From: Fomitopsis serialis
Lineage: Eukaryota > Basidiomycota > Agaricomycetes > Polyporales > Fomitopsidaceae
NCBI RefSeq assembly: GCF_022376445.1
Contig: NW_025955685.1
Span: 1 to 14,804 of the forward strand
Length of the DNA: 14,804 nt
Direction of reading: 5' to 3'
Part shown: in pieces, positions 1-8,540 of the stretch
Numbering within the stretch: the first letter of the stretch is position 1
Layout of the letters: each line of letters starts with the position of its first letter
Position numbers and translations under genes: made by a program
Notes under the pieces: model-generated
The model's input: the letters and a program-made list of their open reading frames with translations, nothing else
Told to the model about the DNA's origin: nothing
Databases searched by the model: none

Positions 1-1464
1 GCGCGCCGAACGCGCCGAAGCGCCTGGGCGTGCGCCGCCGCGCCTTCTTCGAGCGCTGGAGAAGGGAACGGGGACCACCCACGGGGAACAATTTCCGTGT
101 CTGCTTCTTCCGGCTGGAGCTCTCGAACGAAAAGGAGATGGCTTCGAAGGGTGGGGGTGAGGGAACGCTGGGAAGTTCGGTAGGTTGCGGTGTTGTCGGT
201 GTCGCCTCGGCAACTTCCTGCACATTCTGGGAGGCAGACGGCACCTCCGGTGGTATTGTGCCCTCTGGGACACTGGGAGTGGGGTGGATGCTGATGTATG
301 GGTTTCATGGCTCTTGGTGAGCTGGCGCCCGGTGAGGATAGAGGTCATCGTAATGGTCTCTACCGTCTCCGCCACAGGAGCCGGCGTTGTCGCCCGACTC
401 AAGCGGGGGTGGGGGGCGACATATACGATGATCTCTTCGTCCTCTCCGAGCGCACCCTCGATCCGATCGGTCATCGCTGTATGATGGGGTCGAGCTGCCA
501 CTGGTGTAGGAGTAGTGTCGACGAAAAAGCCAGCGAAAGTCTCTTCGCTCGTCTTCGCCTGGATGGAGGGTGTAGCGCACGATTCTTCGATGGACATCGT
601 AGATGCGATTGCATCAACCTCTGCTTGAAGTTTGCCTACGTCGGCAAAGTCTATCTCTTCTAGATGCTTTTCATTCCCGGATGCGTTGTCGTCAATTTCG
701 GGCTGTCCTCTGCTGAATACCCGCGACACTTGATCTGCAGTTGGTACATGGCTCTTCTCGTCATCAGCTGTCAGTGCTGGTTAGCGAACAATCTACAAGC
801 ACGGCAGAAATTACTGACCTACAGCCTCCACGATGGGCTGCAAGATCTCTTCCTCTTCTTGGAAGAGCGTAGCCGTATGGACGGAGCGCACGAATACGAT
901 GGGTTTGAGCAGAGGCCTATCCTCATTCAATAAGCTCGACAATGGTACGCCCGCCCGTAGTTTAGAATCGAGTTGGCCTCTGCTGGGGCGTCCACGCCCA
1001 TGGGTATTATATGTGTCGTGGGATTCGCCTCGCCCGCGGCCTCTGAATGAGTTCCTGCCACGAGGTCTGTCTGTGCCCCTAGCAGCGGGGCTGTCGTGGC
1101 CTGAGCCAGGATAGGATCCTCGTCCTCGTCCCCGACCTCTCACAGTTCCATTGTATGTCAAATCTATCAATAAATCGGCATTATGCCCTCTTGATCAGCT
1201 CTACGAAAATACGAGGTGCACAACTGCACTTCGAGAAAGGCGACACATACGGTCTGGCCACATCTGCACAGGGAAATCGAGGTCATCCGCGTAGGCCGCA
1301 CCGCCTCTGCCTCCACCACCACCGCCGAAGTTGGGCGCATCACCTCGTCCCCGCCCACGTCCTCTGCCCCTTCCTCCTCCACGACCGCCTCTATCAGAAG
1401 ATGACTGTCCATGTGGGGAACCCCTCGAGCCTCCTCCTCGTCCACGATGGTTGCCTCTAGCCAT
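1..1464 (-). CDS. RGG/RG-rich hypothetical protein, 3' end beyond the window, with an apparent frameshift
   Basis: I read three exons on the minus strand: 1464-1251, 1163-819 and 767 to beyond position 1. The two introns are 1250-1164 (GTATGT...GATAG, 87 bp) and 818-768 (GTCAGT...CTGACAG, 51 bp), and both keep the frame. The start ATG at 1464 opens MARGNHRGRGGG. Exon 1 carries a Gly/Arg array (GRGRGRGRGRGDAPNFGG, then GGRGG), and exon 2 carries further RGRGRG blocks followed by the non-repetitive segment RPLLKPIVFVRSVHT. Exon 3 is acidic and Ser/Thr/Pro-rich, with EDEEIIVYVAPHPR, and ends in a basic stretch (RSLLQRSKKARRRTPRRFG). RGG repeats usually bind RNA and are arginine-methylated, so an RNA-related nuclear or nucleolar role is possible but only inferred. 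To reach the basic tail the frame must shift once at about 304-270. No GT-AG intron that I tried repairs this, so it is a sequence error or a real lesion. It resembles uncharacterised basidiomycete proteins; I cannot name it. Confidence 0.72.
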
Positions 1465-1785
1465 AGATTATGGATACACAAGATTTGACGATTGATAGTT
1501 GATTGATAGAGCACAGAAAAACGAATACAAGTGACAAGAATACAGCCTCTAGCTTCAAGAATGCAGAAAGGAGCGACGGTTTCCGGATGAAATGGATCTG
1601 AAAGACTTCGCACTGACTCGCGGTGGTCGGGGCTCCAGTGACAAATAGACGCCCGCGATCGCTCGGTGTATCATTGATAGCACTTTCCAAAAAGGGATAC
1701 GCGCCCACTGACGTGCGCACTGCAGCGCGGTCACGGTGCCTCCTCCTCCTGCCACAGCCAGACACGTCCATCTTGCCTTACAGTC
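1465..1785. promoter_or_regulatory. Divergent promoter between the RG-rich gene and USE1
   Basis: These 321 bp separate two head-to-head start codons, so both promoters must fit here. Three copies of TGATAG lie at 1493-1498, 1504-1509 and 1675-1680; this fits the HGATAR consensus of fungal GATA-family regulators. The first two sit in a short near-repeat (GATTGATAG spaced by 11 bp). I see no convincing TATA or CCAAT box. A CT-rich run (about 1738-1750) and TTACAG directly upstream of the USE1 ATG could mark a transcription start or a 5'-UTR splice acceptor. GATA control is an inference from motifs alone, and six-base sites are common. Confidence 0.6.
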
Positions 1786-2758
1786 ATGAACTTCCAGTCC
1801 AACGAGCAGGTCACCCACGACAGAATCAATTTGGCTCGCCTAGTGCGAAGGCTAGAGAAGAGCGTAGCCGCTGAGGATTGGGACGCAGGACATTTACCAC
1901 CACGCGCGACTTGGATCAAGACACAACAGACTCTCCAGGTGCGTAGATTGTGACCGCCGCACACGCAAGTAGAAGATGACTCATGTTATGGCTCCAGAAA
2001 TTGAAGTACGCACGGAAGCTGCTGGACAACGTTGAGTTGCACGAAAGTGACCAGTATGTCTGGTGCAAACTCCGTGGACACAGAAGAGCCTGATGGTGTA
2101 TTTCGGCAGGGATGCATTCCAGAGATACGCAGAACTTCGCGCGACTCTTGCACGCTTGCATAGCGTCGTGAAAGAGGTCGACCAACGTGTCACACCATCA
2201 CCAACACGGCCGACGCCGATTCTACCGACCATACCATTACCCAGATCCACTCGGCCAGCACCTGTTCCATCCATACGTGTTTCTGAAGAGGAAGGACAAC
2301 TTCAGACACGCTCCTCCGGGGATGACAGCACGGCGAGTGCTCACGACCTCCTGCTCTCTCCCTCAGACACCAGCACCCTGCTCGATTCCGCACCCGTCAG
2401 TGCCACCCTTCTCCCGGCCGACCCACCGTCATCCGCCGCACCAAGCGCGAAGCCCGCGCCCGCGTTCCTGCAGAACTCGTCCGCGCTCCAGGAGGAGCTC
2501 TCCGCGCAGCTCGCCCAGATGGCAACGCAGCTGAAGCGGAACGCGCTGCATTTCTCCGATGCGCTCGAGAAGGACAAGGACCTCGTGCAGGAGACGCAGG
2601 GGAAGCTAGAGCACAACTACGATGTAATGAGCAAGGAGCGCGTGCGGGTGCGGGACCACCACTCGAAGAGCTGGGGGACGACGTGGCTCGTCATGCTCAG
2701 TCTGCTGGTTGCGCTGGTTGGGTTCATACTCACTTTCCTCGTTATCCGTATCACCTAA
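1786..2758 (+). CDS. USE1: USE1-type SNARE (vesicle transport protein, Golgi-to-ER retrograde fusion)
   Basis: Exons are 1786-1938, 1998-2053 and 2110-2758. The introns are 1939-1997 (GTGCGT...CCAG, 59 bp) and 2054-2109 (GTATGT...GGCAG, 56 bp). The spliced frame gives 285 aa. Residues 1-100 are helical and charged, with the NLARLVRRLEK segment expected of the USE1 N-terminal region. Residues about 105-195 are a Pro/Ser/Thr/Ala-rich linker. Residues about 199-257 form the SNARE coiled coil, starting ELSAQLAQMATQLKRNAL; an aspartate near residue 225 (LEKDKDL) is the likely zero-layer residue, as USE1 proteins carry Asp rather than Gln or Arg. A single C-terminal anchor of about 22 hydrophobic residues (WLVMLSLLVALVGFILTFLV) ends the protein, so the bulk faces the cytosol. 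In the known family, USE1 works at the ER membrane with SEC20, UFE1 (syntaxin 18) and SEC22 to fuse COPI vesicles. No frame damage is seen. Confidence 0.93.
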
Positions 2759-3365
2759 GACACCTCCGCAATGGATCGTCTAGGCTCATGGTGCGTGTGG
2801 TATCCTGTGTACACTCCTCGATATGACATGGCCTTATGAACACCAGTCCTCCTGACGCAGATAGGCGACAGCGAGCTATTGTGCTTGTGGCCCCTGAATT
2901 AACCTGTGACTATGATTTCGTTCGGAATGGTGCTTATGTTCGAGTGATAGACAATGTGCGTTGCTTCCGGACCCCGCAACGCCATGTAGGTTGTCATCAC
3001 GTCTCTGAAGGAGCTCTCCGTGTTCGCCCGGCTTCCACCCAAATGTCAGTTCCAACTCCACAGCCCACAGCAGTGAAGCAAATCCATCGTACATGAGTGT
3101 GCGCGTGGTATTGATCATACAAGTTACTGAGCAATATCCGCTAGTCCCGGTGCGCCGTATGCTATTCCATACTGTACATGCTTGCTATTACGTAGGGTTA
3201 CATGGTGAGTGAGTCCAATCATGCGATCATGCTGTCCGTGAAGATGGTATCCTGTACGCGGAGCGGGGTTCGTGTATCATTGTATACGGCATCGTCGCCA
3301 TACCCGAGTGAGTAAAGGCATGTTCTCCGTGAGACCCCTGATGTTCTGCTCAGGTACTCTTGCAA
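2759..3365. other. USE1 3' flank, no gene seen
   Basis: This stretch follows the USE1 stop codon and should hold its 3' UTR and polyadenylation region. Open frames of 80-86 codons exist on both strands (2836-3096 plus, 2876-3118 minus), but they overlap antisense, show no domain or splice context, and are the length expected by chance. I see no AATAAA; fungal poly(A) signals are weak. Confidence 0.6.
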
Positions 3366-3383
3366 GGTTTTGGCGCGGATCGC

Positions 3384-3780
3384 TCAGTTTCCGGTCCGGC
3401 GGAGCAAGACCGTACGATATCTAAGGCAGGCCCGAGTCGTAAGCACGAACATCCCTTCCAGCATGCACGTCATGGCATTGATATATCGAGAGGATGTACG
3501 CACCCGCAGATCAGTCGTCATATGTATCGCGACGACCTTGCCCACCGTCTCCTTCATGTTCGGGCCCATGACGAAATACACCTCGTCGCCCAGCTGTGTA
3601 TACCTGAATGAGCAGGCCGCTGATCGGGATAAGACAGGTCGCACGGACTCTGTATCTCGTGTGGGCGTCGAAGTTGGCCGCCATAGTGGGGGTCAGCCTG
3701 AGAGCAGCAGTCGTGGGCTGTCCGCACGTACGCTGCGCATGGTGTATGTACGTGCCCAACCCGGCGTGCTGCAACGTCAT
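3384..3780 (-). pseudogene. Possible decayed coding fragment
   Basis: Two minus-strand frames abut here. An upstream one (3780 down to about 3630) contains NFDAHTRYRVRATCLIPISG. A second one (3644-3384) contains the segment YTQLGDEVYFVMGPNMKETV followed by GKVVAIHMTTDLRV. Switching from the first to the second at about 3630-3600 gives a longer protein-like reading. The plus strand is also open for 164 codons (3370-3864), so the coding direction is not settled. I recognise no family. This is either a relic or chance. Confidence 0.2.
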
Positions 3781-3976
3781 CCTGCGCCCCGCAGCTGCCT
3801 CGTTTGCGCGGTGGAGAGGGCCTGGCCTGAGGCCGGCGTCTCAGCTAATACGGCCGTGACTTAACCCGATCGCCCGTGCCCCGTCCCGCTCTCGAATATA
3901 TCCCGCAGTGAAGATAGAAAATTTTATTTACAGTCAAGCCGAACCCAATATTCAGGTACATACCGGGCACCACTTT

Positions 3977-4383
3977 TCAAGTTGAGGAATAGATGCTGAA
4001 CATAAATCCCACCAACAGAACACCCAGGATCCAGAATAGCTCCCCGGACCATGAACCGGACAATACGCAGACTACAAAGGGTATATCAGCGCACCACAGT
4101 TGCTCGATGCGAGTGATGTTCTGCAGGGAGGCCGCAATCCTCGGGCAGGGCGCCGATGTACAAACGCGCAAGGCCCGCGTTCTGCCGCCGCACCATCTGC
4201 ACCCGGGCCACATATTCCTGAATCAATCTTGCCAAAGCATCCGAGGCTCGAGCTCCCTGAAGCATTCAGAGATATCGCTTAGGGCAGGAAAACAAGCAAT
4301 TGCCAATGCGAACCTGCGTGCGTTGTCGCGGTTGATAGACCCGTCGAAGAGCACGCCGCGGGGACCTAACAAACGTCCAATGT
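3977..4383 (-). pseudogene. Possible gene remnant with a hydrophobic C-terminal segment
   Basis: Reading the minus strand from about 4382, one frame gives GRLLGPRGVLFDGSINRDN and onward until a stop near 4230. A second frame takes over with ALARLIQEYVARVQMVRRQN and then LARLYIGALPEDCG. A third frame carries IAASLQNITRIEQLW and ends in the strongly hydrophobic segment LFWILGVLLVGFMFSIYS, stopping at 3977. The pieces look more protein-like than their surroundings and follow in order, as expected of a gene broken by two indels. The tail could be a membrane segment. I cannot assign a family, and chance open frames of this length are not rare at this base composition. Confidence 0.25.
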
Positions 4384-4390
4384 AAGTTCA

Positions 4391-5115
4391 GCTTCCCGCT
4401 TGGAAGCAGACGGCCAATCACCTACCCCACGTTGGACGCGGACCTTGTGAGAGTTCTGTAGATGGGCGGTAAGCTGCAGTGCACAGTCCGACACTGCTGG
4501 CTTTATCAGGCGCCGCTGACTATGGATGCGGACCGTTGTGCGCTGCGATGCCGTAAGTTGTTAATTTGCGGTCGATCGGTCCTAGCGGGCAGTGCTACAT
4601 AGCGGCCGACACTCTGGTCCACCGTGTTCGGTCCGTTATCGACGAGGAGGGCACAATGTCACGTAAACGACCCGGAGATCTGGGCATGCATTGGATCCGG
4701 GGTGAGTAGCGATCGGACATGATCGGGAAGTACGGAGGTGCTCACCTTGTACATAGGGCACGCACAGTCGCGTAAGGACATAACCCCAGAATTTATGTCT
4801 CGACTTCCGTTGTCCGCGTAGTGTTTGACGATACGCCTGGATTCAGATAACAGTCATTTGTCGAGCGATTCTGGGGGCAGTCAGCAAATCGCGCAAACGA
4901 GAACTCAACACCAGATTGAATTGTCTTCCATACGATGAAGAAGCGGCCTGTCGGGGTACACGTAACATAAGCGATCGTGTTTCCTGTTCTCTAGATCAAT
5001 AGTACAAATGAGCTCTCGGAGAAGTACCCTTTACGTGAGCACGGGAGAGTAGAAGCCGTCTACTCGAAGACTTGGGCCGTTAGTGCCGAGTTAGCTAGGT
5101 CCAGTCGGGTAGTCA
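4391..5115. other. Gene-free stretch
   Basis: No open frame of 60 codons or more occurs on either strand. I see no tandem array, long palindrome, terminal repeat, tRNA boxes or low-complexity tract. Base composition is close to even, so there is no AT-rich, RIP-like signature. Probably neutral intergenic or strongly decayed sequence. Confidence 0.6.
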
Positions 5116-7906
5116 ATGCTGCCTGAGACTTCATTCTCAGCCTGCATCGCGAGAGTCGATCATATCAACCAATGGGCTGGTAGGCATTACAGCAATCGGC
5201 TGCTCCGGCGTGCGAGTAGTAGTAGAGTAAGGCGACGACACATGCGTGGGCTATACCCGACAGTCAACATAGCTCGGTGCGCAGGGATGTTGTCCCAGCG
5301 AGGGCGAAGATGCAACCTGTGATGGCCAAACCAGAAGCGTGAAACCAATAGGGAGGCCGTCATTACGAGTAGGGGGTGGGTCCTCTTGAGTATACGTCGC
5401 ACGCCACCCACGATCATATAGGACGATATAGGACGTTCACGCCGGCGGAACCGCACGTCAGGGTACTTCATTCAATTTCATGTACTCCCATTCCCATCGA
5501 GTGCAGCGGCGTGGAATCTTACCTATGTAATCGAACGCAGACAGACCGAGAACGGCCGTAGCGTAGGCTACTCCTTGAGCAACCGGGCATGTGGAAGAAC
5601 CGGGATAGCCCTAGTAGCTATGCGAAAGAAGTGAACAAGCGGCACGTAGTTGAGAAGGGGTGGACCACGCTTGAGAGATACGAAGGTCATTCTTGAGGAG
5701 GATCAGAGGGTGGCATGAGATAGACCACACAAGCACTCGAAGCCTAGAACGCCAGCAGCGCACTCCACCTGTCGCAACACGTCTGTCACTAGCTGACCTA
5801 TGGCACTCTATGCTAATGCATACAGATATCAGTGATTCTGGACCGATTGTGAGAGAACACGACGTACCGGCGACGCGCTGCGGAGCTGTGTAGCACAGAC
5901 TGCAGTCACTTGACGATCCCGCAGACTGATCACAGCAATACAACCAGCTCAAAGCCCCAGCTTCCCCGCGCGCGTCCCCGTCCGCGCGTGAGAAGGCGAG
6001 AAGGGGCACGGTAGTGTGTGGGCGCGCCGCATCCGCTCGAGTGCTTCTGCGGGTGCTCTGGGCCAGTGGGACTCGAGGATGTGGAGCACCTTCGATCCAA
6101 GGCAGGCTTCCACGGCTTCTTCACGAGAATCGCGGCCCAACGTCGTCGTGATCATGACGGCCCGGCCAGCGGCAGACCAGGTCCTCCGGCCGAAACAACT
6201 TGAAGGCGCGATATCTGCTGACCGTAGGCAAGACGCAGGCGTCCTGCCCGGTCATGAGGCTAGTCCTGCACACGTGATGATTGAATGAGGATTATCCTGT
6301 GCGACAGCGAGAGCGAACGCACCCGCGCAAACACCGCGTTGCGCGGCGGCACACTGCTTTGAATTGTTTTTGAAGCGCTTCTGTCAGGACCTGGCCATGG
6401 ACGGTGTTCCGCGGAATACCCTCTAGTGCTACCTTGGGGTGCCTGGGAGGAGCGCGTCTGACTGTCAAGCCCGGTAAGCACGCTAGAAGCCTCATCATTG
6501 AATGCTAGTAACACGACCTCGAAGCCGCCTGCAGGGACTAGGTAGTCGCTCTCAGGCTCAACCTGCACACTACTCACCTAGGTGCGCCTAAGACTCAAAC
6601 AGGCGCCATTCGGACGCCTCGGCGCCGCTGGATCCCTGGTCGACCGGAATAACGAGGTCACACAATGCGATAAGTGATCGAGAAAATGGCCCATGGGTAT
6701 CAGAAACTGCAGGGAGCAGGCCGGGCCCGGAGCGATCGTGCCCGGAAACGGGCTGCGCGGAGGCGGTGCTGCGTCGAACAGGCGGATCACAGAAGGCTTT
6801 GTGGAGATGAAGTCGATATGACGGGAAGGGCGTGCTCGATCATAGAGGCCGAGTAACTTTGGCTGTGCGCATCGTACTACGCGGTACATGATGTTAGTGT
6901 CCCATACTCCATTCGCATAGCTCGTAGCACATACACACGTACCGAGGGGGTGAGTCGGCTGTTCTGCCACGCTGTGTGTGCTCTATTGCTGTCCAACTTG
7001 ATGGACATCGGTCAAACGGAACCTCCGCGCATGTCACCCTTTGTGAAAAGGGCGTACCGATCAGTACGTATGCGTACCCGAAGCTGTTCAGATCTCGTAG
7101 ACACAGCTAAAACGGCGCGTCTTCAAATGCTTCACGCATCACTGGCCCGGTCACCGGTCGCCCTCTGCAGAGAAACAGTACTATATACGTGGAGCCTGAG
7201 GGAGTTTGCCCAGTGGACACAGCAAATCACGCACAGACTACGCATGACTGGTACAGTACACCTGCGGGACATAAGCCATTGAGTGGCATCACCTCTGTCA
7301 CATAACTTCTCCACCGTCATGACGCCATACGTTGAAGTAGTACGCACTCCACTATACCACGCGGAAACCTACATCAGAGTTGTGTCAGGCATCTACCGCA
7401 TAGGTTCATAGGGAAACTCAACATCCAAAAACGAAGCTGTCCTTGGGTAGAGTTCATCCTAGACCGGGGACCGACAGCGTGGTTCAATGACAGCGAAAGA
7501 GGGACGTCCGCCATTCGCCCGCCCAGCCTTAATACCTAAACGCACCGAATGGATGGCGTGCAGGTGCCTTCAAGGTTACGTCCGCTTCATCCTCAGGTCG
7601 TGGCTTCGCGTGCGTTCCGTCGCCAGAGCCGTATGTAAACCTCGCAGGCTATGCGAACTGACCCCGAACGCACGCGCACCTTCGGGAAGCGGAAGGCCGT
7701 TTTGAATTTGCGTATGCATACGAACGCGGCCTCCTGCGTTCTATCACAGATAGACAGAGAGGGAGATGAGCGACTCGCCGTCACGGATTCGGACGTCAAC
7801 CCTATTTGCTTAAAACGCACCTCAGCTATGTATGGAGGCTTGCCATAGCGGGGCAGCACCGCCAAGTGGCCCCGCCCGCGATAAGCTCCTGCATCTCTTC
7901 CTTTCG
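5116..7906. other. No recognisable gene; scattered short open frames
   Basis: Open frames of 60-132 codons occur on both strands without domains, splice context or consistent order. The most protein-like lie on the minus strand between about 6970 and 5949: RHIDFISTKPSVIRLFDAAP near 6800, ESDYLVPAGGFEVVLLAF near 6530, ALEGIPRNTVHGQVLTEALQ near 6400 in another frame, and EEAVEACLGSKVLHILESHW near 6100. They could be pieces of one decayed minus-strand gene needing several frame changes, but no family is recognisable. A small exact tandem repeat (ATATAGGACG twice) lies at about 5414-5434. No transposon ends, reverse transcriptase or transposase motifs are seen. Confidence 0.45.
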
Positions 7907-8452
7907 CTACGATCCGGGAGGCGATGTGGGTACTTCTGCGCAATGATCCTCGCGTGACGGATGCGGTACTTGGGCGATTTGTCCGTCGCCATAGAGCACG
8001 TCACACGCGTCGTGCTCGGGTGTCCCGCTCGCACAAAGGCGAGCTATACCATGTCCTATCGCGGTGTCGGACGTGTGCGCGAGCCGGTTTCGCGTATGGT
8101 TCACCGACCCTTGTAGGCGCGAGCACCGTTCCGGAGCTTGTATAGCTTTGCCAGCATCGTCGTAGTGGAAGTGGAGACCGGAGGGACGTTCTGTCGTTTC
8201 AAAGGCCATTGACAGAGGTGTCCGTCCCATAGGTAGGTGGGACTCTCCTTGCCACAGTGACGTGCCGACACGTTTCTGCGCAGTGATCATCGACCTCTGG
8301 CACCATGACCGCTGCGGGAGTTGGGCCATTCGCGCGTCGTGAGGCGTGTTGAACGCATTGTGCTCAGGTGTCGCATACGCTCCAAGACGAGCTGTATCAT
8401 CTCCTGTTGCGCCATAAGAGGTGTCCGCGAGGTGTTTTCGCCAGTCGTACAC
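7907..8452 (-). pseudogene. Open frame across the tandem duplication, possible relic of a repeat protein
   Basis: This 181-codon minus-strand frame reads both repeat copies. The first copy contains TSYGATGDDTARLGAYATPE and the second TSDTAIGHGIARLCASGTPE; both continue to a Q-[LV]-P. The matching residues suggest two copies of one protein module of about 80-115 residues. However, a different minus-strand frame of copy B (8538-8287) looks equally protein-like, and copy A has stops in that frame, so the duplicated frame may be wrong or the gene dead. No known family is recognised and no intron or promoter signals stand out. Confidence 0.25.
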
Positions 8453-8520
8453 TTCAAAGCCATCCGGATCTTGAGTGGAAAAGCTAACACCGGTGGTGTG
8501 TTGAGTGGAAGTGGAGACCG
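7932..8520. repeat. Diverged tandem duplication, two copies
   Basis: Copy A spans about 7932-8180 and copy B about 8272-8520. Shared blocks keep their order. TTCTGCGCA(A/G)TGATC lies near 7934 and 8274 (offset 340). GTGCTC(A/G)GGTG lies at 8012 and 8360 (offset 348). CGAGCT(A/G)TA(C/T)CAT lies at about 8040 and 8388 (348), and GAG(C/G)(C/T)G(G/T)TTTCGC lies near 8081 and 8429 (348). GTGGAAGTGGAGACCG lies at 8165 and 8505 (340). Outside these blocks identity looks like roughly two thirds by eye. On the minus strand both copies read in one frame with the shared pattern ARL-x-A-x-x-TPEH-x-A, which hints that the unit was once coding. It is an old local duplication rather than a mobile element: no terminal inverted repeats or target duplications are visible. 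Confidence 0.7.
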
Positions 8521-8540
8521 AGGAGGCAATCTGTTCATTC

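Noticed and set aside
1261..1320. YADD motif (AAYADDLDF), as in reverse transcriptase
   Set aside because: It lies in the Gly/Arg-rich first exon of an otherwise consistent gene, with none of the other reverse transcriptase blocks nearby.
1167..1613. 148-codon minus-strand open frame
   Set aside because: It is an alternative frame of the RG-repeat exon; Gly/Arg repeat codons keep other frames open as Glu/Ala/Val-rich shadows.
6090..6105. TTCGATCC resembling a tRNA B box
   Set aside because: No T-arm stem, A box or acceptor stem can be drawn around it.
4391..7900. RIP-mutated transposon hypothesis
   Set aside because: CG dinucleotides are frequent and the composition is not AT-rich, and no transposon proteins or terminal repeats are visible.
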